From: an uncultured Bradyrhizobium sp.
Lineage (GTDB): Bacteria > Pseudomonadota > Alphaproteobacteria > Rhizobiales > Xanthobacteraceae
DNA: 64,000 nucleotides
Assembly (NCBI RefSeq): GCF_947648125.1
Contig: NZ_CANSMR010000027.1
Coordinates: 27,018-91,017, forward strand
Direction: 5' to 3'
Shown: piece after piece, positions 35,811 through 44,339 of the stretch
Layout of the letters: each line of letters opens with the position of its first letter
Position numbering within the stretch: the stretch's first letter is position 1
Notes under the pieces: model-generated
The model's input: only the letters and a program-made list of their open reading frames with translations
What the model was told of the DNA's origin: nothing
Databases searched by the model: none
Made by a program: the position numbers and the translations under genes

Positions 35811-36770
35811 TTAGTGAACGACGTGCGTCCCCGTCTCGCCCCGCAGCGCCGCCATGGCGCAATCGAGGTGACTGATGATCGCGCGCTTGCCGCCGCCCTC
35901 GAGAAACCGGATCGCCGCATCGACCTTGGGTCCCATGCTTCCCGGAGGAAAATGTCCCTCACGGTGGTACGCCTTGATCTCCTCGAGGCTGACCTGATCC
36001 AGATCCTTCTTGTTCGGCTTTCCGAAATTCACCGCGACGCGCGGGACCGCGGTCAGGATCAGCAACTCTTCGATACCCAGCACATTCGCGATATGAGCGG
36101 ATGTCAGATCCTTGTCGATGACCGCCGGCACGCCGGTGCGCACGCCCTTCGCATCACGAACCACGGGAACACCGCCGCCGCCTCCCGCAATGACGATCGT
36201 CCCGCGCTTGACCAATGCGTCGACCAGCGAGATGTCGCAGACATGCTTGGGTTTCGGCGACGGCACGACATGACGCCAGCCGCGCCCTGAATCCTCACGC
36301 ATCGCCCAATTGAGTTCAGCGCTGATCTTCTTCGCTTCGTCCTCGGAGAAGAACGGCCCGACGAACTTGGTCGGATTCTTGAACGCGGGATCGTCCCTGT
36401 CCACCTCTACCTGGGTCAGCAGGCTTGCCACATGTCGCTGGTTGCCCTGTTCGCGCAGGGCATTCTCGATCGCCTGCATCAGGAGGTAGCCGATGCCGCC
36501 CTGGCTGTGCGCGACGCAGATGTCCATGTCCATCGGCGGGATTCGGCTCATCGTCAGCATCTGGCGCATCATGATCTTGCCGACGACCGGGCCGTTGCCG
36601 TGCGTGATGACCAGCTCGTTGTCGAGTTGCGCAAGCGGCAGCAGCGCTTCCGCGGTGATCTGCGCGACCGACTTCTGCTCCTGGGACGTACCCCTGATAT
36701 CCTCGGGGTGCACCGCATTGCCACCGATCGCGACCACCAGGCGACGCGGCACGTCATTGAGTGTACGCAT
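35811..36770 (-). CDS. arcC: Carbamate kinase
   Basis: Transfers phosphate from carbamoyl phosphate to ADP, giving ATP, CO2 and ammonia. The 319-residue protein shows the family blocks LVVAIGGNAVHPED, VITHGNGPVVGKIM, VVPSPKPKHV, TIVIAGGGGGVPVV and VIDKDLTSAHIANVLG. A GGAGG site precedes the ATG and only 4 nt separate it from FdrA-2. Directly following FdrA and DUF1116 genes, it is the expected consumer of their carbamoyl phosphate; no arginine deiminase or ornithine carbamoyltransferase gene is near, which argues against an arginine pathway role. Confidence 0.93.
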   Translation of the reverse strand: MRTLNDVPRRLVVAIGGNAVHPEDIRGTSQEQKSVAQITAEALLPLAQLDNELVITHGNGPVVGKIMMRQMLTMSRIPPMDMDICVAHSQGGIGYLLMQAIENALREQGNQRHVASLLTQVEVDRDDPAFKNPTKFVGPFFSEDEAKKISAELNWAMREDSGRGWRHVVPSPKPKHVCDISLVDALVKRGTIVIAGGGGGVPVVRDAKGVRTGVPAVIDKDLTSAHIANVLGIEELLILTAVPRVAVNFGKPNKKDLDQVSLEEIKAYHREGHFPPGSMGPKVDAAIRFLEGGGKRAIISHLDCAMAALRGETGTHVVH

Positions 36771-36774
36771 TTCC

Positions 36775-38283
36775 TTACCTCCCGGCATTCTGGACGATGG
36801 CAACCGCAAGCTCGCACGCCTGCGCGTTCGACGGCGCAACGAGGATTCCGGCCTGCTCCAGTTTCCTGACCTGCGCGGAGCGCCCTTGCGGATCCTGCTC
36901 CGTGCCGACGACGGACGCGATCAACGCCGGCGCATCCTGTCCGCGATCGGCGACGATCTTCGTCAGGTGCTCGGCGGGATCGGCATGCGCGCCATAACCG
37001 AGCACAAGATCGAGCAGGACCACCGAAAGATCGCGATTCTTGAGCGCAGCACGCAACGCATCGTCGCGCACCGAGGGGTCGATCATCGGGTGCGGCCGGC
37101 CACGGGTATATTCGTCGTCGCCGAGGTCGATCAGCCGGTCCCGTCCAGCGTTCGGCTCGACGCCGAGCTTGGCCACGCCGGGGATCGCGGCGTTCGACGC
37201 CACCTTCCGGCCTGCGGCAGCGAGGATCACCTGGGCTTCGGCACACAGCGTTCCGCCGGCGAACAAGCCCTCGATCCCGCCTCGGCCGCTCCGCGGAAGC
37301 CGTGATGCAACGGCGTTCGCATCGAAGCCCGCGCCGATCTTCTTGTCTCCCAGTGCGAGCTCCGCGGCGCCTTTCAGCGTCGGCGAGAAGCGGGCGTTCG
37401 GCGGCAGCTCGATCTCCGAAGCACCGATGAAGCACACGGTGTACGACTTCCTGCTTCTGCCGATCCGCTTAATGACGGACCTGGCGACATCGGGATGCGG
37501 CGGCTTCGAGATCAGCACCACGTGATCGGTTTCCGGATCGGACTCGAATGCATCGATCGCCATCAGCGTGGTGATGCCGCCGATATCCTTCTTCAGATCG
37601 CGCCCGCCGACCCCGATGGCGTGGGAGATTCCCGCGCCGGCTTCAGAGATCAGGCACGAGACCTCCTGCGTTCCGGTCCCCGACGCACCGATGATGCCGA
37701 TCCTGCCGCGCTTGATCTTGTTGGCGAACGCCAGCGGCGCGCCGCCGATCACGGCCGTTCCGCAGTCCGGCCCCATCATCAGGAGGCCGGCCGCCCGCGC
37801 CTGCTGCTTGAGCGACAATTCGTCCTCGAGGGACACGTTGTCGCTGAACATCAGGACATGCAGGCCGCGATTGAGCGCCTTGCGGGCCTCGGAGGCGGCG
37901 AACTCGCCGGGAACGGAGATCAGCGCAAGATTGATCTCCGGCCTGACCTTCACGGCGGCGGCGATCGAGTGCGGCTGCCAGGCAGCCTGTGCCTCGCCCT
38001 GGGTCTTCGGCTTGTCGAGCGACTTGATCGCATTGTCGAGGGCTTCGCGGGCAGCGGTCCCGGACTCGGCCTTGACCGCGATCACGAGGTCATTGCCCTT
38101 CACGGCAGCGCCCTCCTCGAGCAGCCCCGCATTGCGCATGATCGCAACGTTCGACGGAGTCCCCATCATCAACGCCGCCTCGATCACGCCGGGCGAGCCG
38201 GCCACCTCGCGCGACAGCCGCATCAGCGCGACCGAGTCGAGATAGAATCCCTTGCGGACCTCGTTCAGGACAACGACGTTCAT
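36775..38283 (-). CDS. fdrA: FdrA-like carbamoyltransferase subunit, copy 2
   Basis: A 502-residue second FdrA protein: NEVRKGFYLDSVALMRLS, SVPGEFAASEARKALNRG, LLMMGPDCGTAVIGG (GPDCGT 171-176), GIIGASGTGTQEV (199-204) and DLGDDEYTRGRPHPMID. It overlaps the DUF1116-2 stop by 4 nt and is followed 4 nt later by arcC, so FdrA, DUF1116 and carbamate kinase are coupled. The divergence from copy 1 suggests a different substrate or an obligate heteromer of the two copies; sequence alone does not decide. Confidence 0.88.
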   Translation of the reverse strand: MNVVVLNEVRKGFYLDSVALMRLSREVAGSPGVIEAALMMGTPSNVAIMRNAGLLEEGAAVKGNDLVIAVKAESGTAAREALDNAIKSLDKPKTQGEAQAAWQPHSIAAAVKVRPEINLALISVPGEFAASEARKALNRGLHVLMFSDNVSLEDELSLKQQARAAGLLMMGPDCGTAVIGGAPLAFANKIKRGRIGIIGASGTGTQEVSCLISEAGAGISHAIGVGGRDLKKDIGGITTLMAIDAFESDPETDHVVLISKPPHPDVARSVIKRIGRSRKSYTVCFIGASEIELPPNARFSPTLKGAAELALGDKKIGAGFDANAVASRLPRSGRGGIEGLFAGGTLCAEAQVILAAAGRKVASNAAIPGVAKLGVEPNAGRDRLIDLGDDEYTRGRPHPMIDPSVRDDALRAALKNRDLSVVLLDLVLGYGAHADPAEHLTKIVADRGQDAPALIASVVGTEQDPQGRSAQVRKLEQAGILVAPSNAQACELAVAIVQNAGR

Positions 38284-39530
38284 GACACACCCAAATCCTT
38301 GGCGATCGCGACGATCGCCTGCTGGAAGCACGCCAACGGCGCCTTGACCACGCCGGCGCCGACCTGCCCGATGCCGGGCTCGCGATGCGCGATGCCTGTG
38401 TTGATGACGGGCACCACGCCGGAATCGACGACCAGGCGGACATCGATGCCGGTCGGCACGCCCGCGAAGTCCATTGCGGCGATGGTCCATTCCGGATTCT
38501 GCGCAACCGTGATCTCGCCCATCGAGCGGGTGAAGTTGCCGGCCTCGGACGGCGCGCCGGCCCCGACGAAGCCCGCGACAGCCGGCGCCGCCGCCATCGC
38601 AAATCCGCCCAGACCGATCGTCTCGACGATCGCGGAATCGCCCATGTCCGGGTTGGCGTCCTTCTCGGAATAGCCGGCAAAATAAAGCCCCTCCGGCATT
38701 TCGACCGGCGCGGTGAACCATTGCTCGCCGAGTCCGCTGACGCGGATCCCGAAATCGGTGCCGTTGCGGCACATCGTGGTGACGATGGTCGAACCCCGAA
38801 TGCCATTGGCCGGATCGGTGATCGCCTTGCCCATCGCCATCGCGATGTTGAGGAAGAACTGATCGTTCTGCCCGATGAACGCGAGGCATTCGGCGAGAAC
38901 GGCGTTGTCGGTCGAGGTTCGCGCCATCCAGGGCGCGATCTCGCGCAGGAAGACGCTCGAGCAGGCCAGATTGCGCTGATGCAGCTCGTCGCCCATCGAC
39001 AAGCCCCGCGCGACGATCGATTTCAGGTCGATGCCGCCTGCGGCACGGATCGCCTTGCCGAGCGTCGGACCGAACACGTCGCGCAGCCAGGCGAGTCGCT
39101 TCAGCACGCTGGCGTCGTTGCCGCCGAAGCGCATCACCTTGCCGAGCCCTTCGTTGATCGCGCAATAAGCTCGGTTGGAGAAGCGCGCGTTCTCGACCAC
39201 GAACAGCGGCATCGACATCGTCGTCATGCCGGTCATCGGGCCGACCGCGCCGAAGTGGTGGTTCGGGTGAAATTCGATCTCGCCACCGGCGGCGAGCTTG
39301 GTCGCAGTCGACAGATCCTTCGCCCATCCCTCGAACACGATGGCGCCCGCGACCGCACCGCGCATCGGACCGCACATCCTGTCCCAGGTGATCGGCGGTC
39401 CGGCGTGGAGGATCATCCGTTCGCGCAGACCCGGGATCAATTCGCGGGCGGGAACGATGTCGATCAGCCGCGGCTCCCCTTCGAGGATCCGGGCGAGCGC
39501 CTGTTGGTTTGCGTCTTCGATCAGTTTCAT
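38280..39530 (-). CDS. DUF1116 protein, FdrA partner, copy 2
   Basis: A 416-residue DUF1116 protein with the same blocks as copy 1 (MILHAGPPITWDRMCGPMRGA, HHFGAVGPMTGMTTMSMP, SMGDELHQRN, ANPDMGDSAIVETIGLGGFAMAAAP) but a short N-terminus. The ATG at 39530 begins KLIEDANQQALARILEG. It lies 10 nt after the 62-residue gene, which looks like the N-terminal piece missing here, so the two may together make what copy 1 carries in one chain. Confidence 0.87.
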   Translation of the reverse strand: MKLIEDANQQALARILEGEPRLIDIVPARELIPGLRERMILHAGPPITWDRMCGPMRGAVAGAIVFEGWAKDLSTATKLAAGGEIEFHPNHHFGAVGPMTGMTTMSMPLFVVENARFSNRAYCAINEGLGKVMRFGGNDASVLKRLAWLRDVFGPTLGKAIRAAGGIDLKSIVARGLSMGDELHQRNLACSSVFLREIAPWMARTSTDNAVLAECLAFIGQNDQFFLNIAMAMGKAITDPANGIRGSTIVTTMCRNGTDFGIRVSGLGEQWFTAPVEMPEGLYFAGYSEKDANPDMGDSAIVETIGLGGFAMAAAPAVAGFVGAGAPSEAGNFTRSMGEITVAQNPEWTIAAMDFAGVPTGIDVRLVVDSGVVPVINTGIAHREPGIGQVGAGVVKAPLACFQQAIVAIAKDLGVS

Positions 39531-39540
39531 CGGTGCGCCC

Positions 39541-39729
39541 TCACACACCGAGCTTCGCGAGCAGGGCCGCCATCTGCGGATCTCCACCCGCCGACGGCTT
39601 CCAGTCGACGTGAACGACGTCGATGCCGCAGTCGCGAAGGTCCTTCACGAACCCCTCAAGCCCGACATTCACGACTTCGACCTTGCGCGCCAGCAATTGC
39701 TGATACTGCGGCCTATCCTGATCCGTCAT
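39541..39729 (-). CDS. 62-residue FdrA/DUF1116 companion protein
   Basis: A small acidic/basic protein beginning TDQDRPQYQQLLARKVEVVN, with the core VGLEGFVKDLRDCGIDVVHV and a WKPSAGGD motif. The pattern (inherited glycine-rich loop before W-x-P-x-A-G-G-D) is one I recall from the ends of larger FdrA/DUF1116 proteins. First gene of the DUF1116-2/FdrA-2/arcC operon, 34 nt downstream of a good promoter. Likely a structural part of the carbamoyltransferase complex; this is inference. Confidence 0.7.
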   Translation of the reverse strand: MTDQDRPQYQQLLARKVEVVNVGLEGFVKDLRDCGIDVVHVDWKPSAGGDPQMAALLAKLGV

Positions 39730-39766
39730 CGTCTCCGCCCTAATAAAGTTCGTTTTCGTTGCGCCA

Positions 39767-39795
39767 AGTAAATAAGAAAACACTTACTTCGTCAA
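39767..39795 (-). promoter_or_regulatory. Promoter of the FdrA-2/carbamate kinase operon
   Basis: On the minus strand TTGACG (39795-39790) and TTTACT (39772-39767) are spaced by 17 bp, 37 nt before the first ATG. The interval is bounded by AAGTAA and TTACTT, a 6-bp inverted repeat that a repressor could use. Confidence 0.55.
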
Positions 39796-39869
39796 GACCG
39801 AATTCCCGGAAAAGTGCGAATTTCCGTATCCGCTCGAATGGCGGACCGGCCGAAGCGCAATCCCGCTTT

Positions 39870-39899
39870 AAAAAAAGTGCTCCGAACTTCGTTCGGAGC
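39870..39899 (-). terminator. Rho-independent terminator of the DUF2877/Liv operon
   Basis: On the minus strand GCTCCGAAC pairs perfectly with GTTCGGAGC around a 3-nt loop and is followed by AC and seven T residues. It ends the operon whose last gene stops at 39936 and separates it from the FdrA-2 operon. Confidence 0.85.
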
Positions 39900-39935
39900 A
39901 GTCTGGGAGAACTCGAAATTTGATCTGCAACGCTG

Positions 39936-40877
39936 TCACCGCGCGCAAAGAGCGTGGCGCAGGACGATCAGACTGCCGGCAAATGCATCCAGTCCGGATG
40001 TATGCCCGATCGCCGTCAGAGCCGTGAGGGCGCGACGAAATCCGGCGGCCTCCCCGCTCATCGTTGCGTGGATAGCAGCGTGCAGTGCCGCCGCGCCATA
40101 ACCCAGTGCCGCCGCACGCAGATGGATTCGGCTGATGTCGTTGGTGCCGTCGAGCAGCGCGCGGCAATGCTCCCACAATGCGTCGCGACATTCGATGAGT
40201 CCGAGCGCAGCCAACGCGATCAGCGCACCGCCGATCAGATCGTCGCCGGACGGCGTAAGCCCCGGCCCGAGACCGATCAGGCTGGCGAGCCCGGACTCGC
40301 GATCCGCATCGCTATCCGAGCCTGCGAGGATTAGCTCCAGTGCGGCGAGACCGGGCATGGCAGCCCGAACGAGCGCAGAGGCGTCGTCCGGAGCATGTCC
40401 GGCCCCGACCACGGCGAGGCCCTCCGCAATCAGATCGCCGGTCCACACCTCATCAACCGCATCAAGGCCGCGTCGCAGGCTGGCCGTCGACCAGTGTGGT
40501 ACAGCGGGCGGCGCCCAGACGGACCGCGTTGCCAGATTCGCGAGCGGCGTCGCTCCGATCCACAGCATGGAGTCCGCGACCCGCACGGGATCGCCGACCG
40601 CAAGGCCCGACCATCGGAAGTCGCCGACCACGTGCAACGGACCCGATCCGATGCCGATCCGTCCAACGCAGATCCAGATTCCGTCGATCACGGCGTAGAA
40701 CGAACGTTCGAACACGGCGACGACCTGGCCCGCGGCGCGATCGCGAAGCGCCCTGTCGGCGAGAAGCCCCACTTCCACGCCGGCGCAGACCGTCGCTGCG
40801 GGCTCGGGACGCCGCTCGTCCGGCGCGCTCGCGCGACCTGGCTGCCTTCCGTCAGCTTCGCGGCCTCCGACCAACAT
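39936..40877 (-). CDS. DUF2877 protein (AllH/YlbF-like)
   Basis: A 313-residue DUF2877 protein; the diagnostic block is GLGPGLTPSGDDLIGGALIAL at about 202-222. In Escherichia coli the homologue YlbF is encoded with FdrA and YlbE and belongs to the same oxamate carbamoyltransferase. Only one copy is present here against two FdrA and two DUF1116 copies. Unusually it is the last gene of the Liv-type importer operon, 15 nt after the fused transporter gene, and a strong terminator separates it from the FdrA operon. Confidence 0.85.
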   Translation of the reverse strand: MLVGGREADGRQPGRASAPDERRPEPAATVCAGVEVGLLADRALRDRAAGQVVAVFERSFYAVIDGIWICVGRIGIGSGPLHVVGDFRWSGLAVGDPVRVADSMLWIGATPLANLATRSVWAPPAVPHWSTASLRRGLDAVDEVWTGDLIAEGLAVVGAGHAPDDASALVRAAMPGLAALELILAGSDSDADRESGLASLIGLGPGLTPSGDDLIGGALIALAALGLIECRDALWEHCRALLDGTNDISRIHLRAAALGYGAAALHAAIHATMSGEAAGFRRALTALTAIGHTSGLDAFAGSLIVLRHALCAR

Positions 40878-40892
40878 CCGCCCTCGCCTCCC

Positions 40893-43427
40893 TCAGCGTG
40901 CCTGGGCCGCGAACCGTTGCGGCGCGCCGGGCTGGGCCTCGCCGCCCAGATAGGCCGCCTCAAGCAGCGGATCCTCGGCGATGATGTCGGCGGCGCCGCT
41001 CTTCAGGATCGCACCGGTCTCCAGGAGATAGGCCCGGTCGGCCAGCGCGAGTGCATGGCCTGCCATCTGATCGACCACGATGAGGGTCATGCCCTCGCTG
41101 CGCAGCCGCTCGAAGGACGCAAACAGTTCATCGACCACGAGCGGCGCCAACCCGAGCGACGGCTCATCCAGCATGAAGATCTTCGGCCCGGTCAGAAGCC
41201 CGCGCGCCACCGCGAGCATCTGCTGCTCGCCTCCGGACAGCAGGCCGGCGCGCTGGTCGATGCGCTCCTTCAGCCGCGGGAATCGCACGAACATCGCCTC
41301 GATCTCGGCATCGAGGTCTATCCCCTTGCGCGCATAGGCGCCGATTTGCAGGTTTTGCTTCACTGTCAGCTCCGGAAACACCTGCCGCCCTTCCGGCACC
41401 AATACGACGCCGCAGCGGGCACGAACATGCGCGGGCATCCTGTCGATGCGCGTCTCGGCGAGCCGCACTTCGCCCGTGGACCGCGGCGGTTCGAGACCGG
41501 CAATCGACCGCATCAGGGTGGTCTTGCCGGCACCGTTGGCACCGAGCACGGCGACCGCTTCGCCGGGAGCGATTACCAGATCGATCCCGTTCAAGGCGCG
41601 GGACAGGCCATAAAACGAATCGAGCGTCTTGACCTCGAGCGCAGTACCCTGCCGTGCCGGCCGCGGCGCGCGGCTCTTCTCACCGGGCGCGGCGTCGCCG
41701 AGATAGGCCTTGCGGACCAGCGGATCGTTGCGGATCGCCGCCGCATCTCCGATCGCGATGCGCTTGCCGCCGTCGAGCACGACGATGAGATCGCTCAGCG
41801 ACATGATCATCGGCATGTCGTGCTCGACGATGATGACGGCTATCCCGAGATCGGCGATCCGGCGCAACAGCGCGGTCAGGCGCTGCTTGTCGCCCTTCGA
41901 GAGGCCTGCCGCGGGCTCGTCGAGCAGCAGGATGCGGGGCCGTAGCGCGAGCGCGCGCGCGATCTCGACCAGCCGCTTCTCGCCATGGGACAGCGAATCC
42001 GCAAGGCGATCGACATCGCCGTCGACACCGGCAAAGCGCAGCAGGAAGCGGGCGAAACCTTCGGTCTCCGCGTTGCGGAGCGCGGAGACAACGCCGCCGA
42101 GACGGCCGACCCGCTCGGCCAGCAAGATGTTTTCCAGGATGGTGAGCGAGCCGAATAGCTGCGTGGTCTGGAACGTGCGCGCCACGCCGACCCGCGCCAG
42201 CAGATGCGACGTCATGCCCGTGACGTCGCGATCGCCGAGCTTCACCGTCCCCGCCTGCGGCCGGTAGAAGCCGCAGAGCAGATTGAGCGCGCTGGTCTTG
42301 CCGGCGCCGTTGGGACCGATGATGCTGGTGACGGCACCGGGCGCCGCCTTGAACGATACGCCCTGGACTGCGCGCACGCCGCCGAACGAGATCGACAGAT
42401 CCGTCACGTCGAGCCCCGCCGCGTTGTGGGTCTCGAGGATCGCCGCATCGGTTTCCGCCGCCGCGATCGCCGGCTCGGCCACCGGCTTGCGCGCCGGCAG
42501 CAATCTTGCCGCAAGTTGCTCCGCGAGGCCAACGATGCCGGAGGGCGCGGCGCGCAGTACGACGAACAGCAGCACGCCAAAGGCCAGCAGGCGATACTCC
42601 GCAAGATCCGACAGCGCTTCCGGCAGCAGCACCACCAGCGCTGCGCCGATCACCGGGCCGAGCACCGAGCCGGCGCCGCCGACCATCACGGCAAACAACA
42701 GCAGCACCGATTGCAGAAACGGAAACGAGCTCGGGCTGATATAGCCCTGCAGCGGCGCGAACAGCGCGCCGGCCAGCGCCATCGCGGCCGCCGAGATCAC
42801 GAAGGCCACGGCGCGGACCTGCACCAGATCGATACCGAGCGAGCGCGTCGCAACCTCGGTATCGCGCGCGGCACGCATGGCATAACCCCAGCCGCTGCGC
42901 TTCAGCCGCGCGAACAGGATGAGGCCGGCAAACACCAGCACGACGCCGGCGATGGCCAGCGAACGCTCGGACAGCGCATAGCCGAACACGCTCGGCGGCG
43001 CACTCAGCATCAGGCCGTTGCCGCCGCCGGTGAGATCACGCCACTCGATCGTGACATGCTCGACGATGAAGCCAAAGGCAATCGTCACCATCGCCAGATA
43101 CGGCCCGCGCACGCGCAGCGCCGGCATTGCGAGCAGCCCGCCGACGATGCTGACCAGCACGATCGCTCCCGCCGTCGCGGCGAGGTAGGGCCAGCCGGCC
43201 TTTTCCATCAGCAGCACGGTGGTGTACGCACCGATCGCCATGAAGCCGATATGGCCGAGCGAAATCTGGCCCGCGAGGCCGAGCAGGACATTGAGGCCGA
43301 TGCAGCCGATCGCGGTCAGCGAGATCGTCGCGATCAGGAACACCGAATAGCTGTCCGCGACCGCGGCATAGAAGATGGCAATCGCGAACGCCACGACCGC
43401 GACGAGAAGGGAGGCGCGAGAGGTCAT
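40893..43427 (-). CDS. Fused LivM permease - LivG ATPase - LivF ATPase
   Basis: An 844-residue polypeptide combining three proteins normally encoded separately. Residues 1-300 are a LivM-type permease (GLAGQISLGHIGFMAIGAY, LRVRGPYLAMVTIAFGF). Residues 338-580 are a LivG-type ATPase (Walker A GPNGAGKT 371-378, signature LSHGE, LLLDEPAAGLS). Residues 605-830 are a LivF-type ATPase (Walker A GANGAGKT 629-636, signature LSGGEQQ, FMLDEPSLGLAP). Two linkers of about 25-35 residues join the parts. All catalytic motifs look intact. It overlaps the LivH stop by 4 nt. The ligand is probably a small acid or amide in view of the surrounding genes. Confidence 0.92.
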   Translation of the reverse strand: MTSRASLLVAVVAFAIAIFYAAVADSYSVFLIATISLTAIGCIGLNVLLGLAGQISLGHIGFMAIGAYTTVLLMEKAGWPYLAATAGAIVLVSIVGGLLAMPALRVRGPYLAMVTIAFGFIVEHVTIEWRDLTGGGNGLMLSAPPSVFGYALSERSLAIAGVVLVFAGLILFARLKRSGWGYAMRAARDTEVATRSLGIDLVQVRAVAFVISAAAMALAGALFAPLQGYISPSSFPFLQSVLLLFAVMVGGAGSVLGPVIGAALVVLLPEALSDLAEYRLLAFGVLLFVVLRAAPSGIVGLAEQLAARLLPARKPVAEPAIAAAETDAAILETHNAAGLDVTDLSISFGGVRAVQGVSFKAAPGAVTSIIGPNGAGKTSALNLLCGFYRPQAGTVKLGDRDVTGMTSHLLARVGVARTFQTTQLFGSLTILENILLAERVGRLGGVVSALRNAETEGFARFLLRFAGVDGDVDRLADSLSHGEKRLVEIARALALRPRILLLDEPAAGLSKGDKQRLTALLRRIADLGIAVIIVEHDMPMIMSLSDLIVVLDGGKRIAIGDAAAIRNDPLVRKAYLGDAAPGEKSRAPRPARQGTALEVKTLDSFYGLSRALNGIDLVIAPGEAVAVLGANGAGKTTLMRSIAGLEPPRSTGEVRLAETRIDRMPAHVRARCGVVLVPEGRQVFPELTVKQNLQIGAYARKGIDLDAEIEAMFVRFPRLKERIDQRAGLLSGGEQQMLAVARGLLTGPKIFMLDEPSLGLAPLVVDELFASFERLRSEGMTLIVVDQMAGHALALADRAYLLETGAILKSGAADIIAEDPLLEAAYLGGEAQPGAPQRFAAQAR

Positions 43428-44299
43428 ACCTTCTTAACTCCAGCTCGGCCGAGCAGCCCGTGCGGCATGACGACGAGGATGACGATGACGGAGGCGAACG
43501 TGATGATCTGGGTGTAGACCGACCCGAGATAGTTGGTCGCGAACACCTCGATCAGACCGAGACACAATCCGGCCAGCATGACACCCCAGGCGCTGGCAAG
43601 GCCGCCGATGATCGCGGCGGCGAACGCCTTGATGCCGAACAGCGTGCCCATCTCGGACGAGACGTTGAACAGCGGCGCGATCAGCAGCGCGGCGACGCCC
43701 GCAAGCATCGCCGACACCGCGTAGCTCGCGGCAATGGCGCCGCTGACATTGATGCCCATCAGCCGCGCGGCATTGGGATTCTGCACCACCGCAAGCATCG
43801 CGACGCCATGCCGCGTGCGGCGGGTGATCAGATGCAGCGCCAGCGCAAGCAGGAGGCCGACCACAGGAATCAGCAGCTGCAGCGGGTAGACCCCTGCCCC
43901 CTCCACGATCTGGATCGGCTTGGCCGCGAGCATCGACGGGAAGCTGCGCGGCTCCTTGCCGAACACGAACAGCATCACATTGTCGACGATGATGCCGACC
44001 GCGACGGTCGCCATCAGCCAGTTGTCCGACCCGCGCTGCACGAACGGACGAACCGCGAAGCGTTCAATCAGAACGCCGTAAACCGCGCAGACCAGCAACA
44101 CCGCGGGGATGCCGATCGCGGCCGGCCAGCCCCACACGATGAGGAAGAAGTATCCGGCAACGGCTCCCAGGGTCATCGAACTGCCCTGCGAGAAGTTGAC
44201 CGTGCCGGATACGGCGTAAGTGACGTGAAAGCCCAGCGCGAGCAGACCGTACATGCTCCCCAGCGCCATTCCAGTTATTATCGCCGAAAGAAACGACAT
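43424..44299 (-). CDS. LivH-type ABC permease
   Basis: A 291-residue permease of the branched-chain amino acid (HAAT) class with about eight helices; GMALGSMYGLLALGFHVTYAVSGTVNFSQG and FAAAIIGGLASAWGVMLAGL are typical. It is the second gene of the importer operon, 40 nt after the binding protein, and pairs with the LivM domain of the fused downstream protein. Confidence 0.9.
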   Translation of the reverse strand: MSFLSAIITGMALGSMYGLLALGFHVTYAVSGTVNFSQGSSMTLGAVAGYFFLIVWGWPAAIGIPAVLLVCAVYGVLIERFAVRPFVQRGSDNWLMATVAVGIIVDNVMLFVFGKEPRSFPSMLAAKPIQIVEGAGVYPLQLLIPVVGLLLALALHLITRRTRHGVAMLAVVQNPNAARLMGINVSGAIAASYAVSAMLAGVAALLIAPLFNVSSEMGTLFGIKAFAAAIIGGLASAWGVMLAGLCLGLIEVFATNYLGSVYTQIITFASVIVILVVMPHGLLGRAGVKKV

Positions 44300-44339
44300 C
44301 GATGATCACCCCGATCTGCTTGCTGGACGATCGCTACCG

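Noticed and set aside
35811-36770. Arginine deiminase pathway
   Set aside because: Only carbamate kinase is present; arcA, arcB and arcD are absent and the neighbours are FdrA genes.
42204-43517. Long plus-strand open frame opposite the fused Liv transporter
   Set aside because: Gln/Arg/His-rich translation without motifs, typical of an antisense frame.
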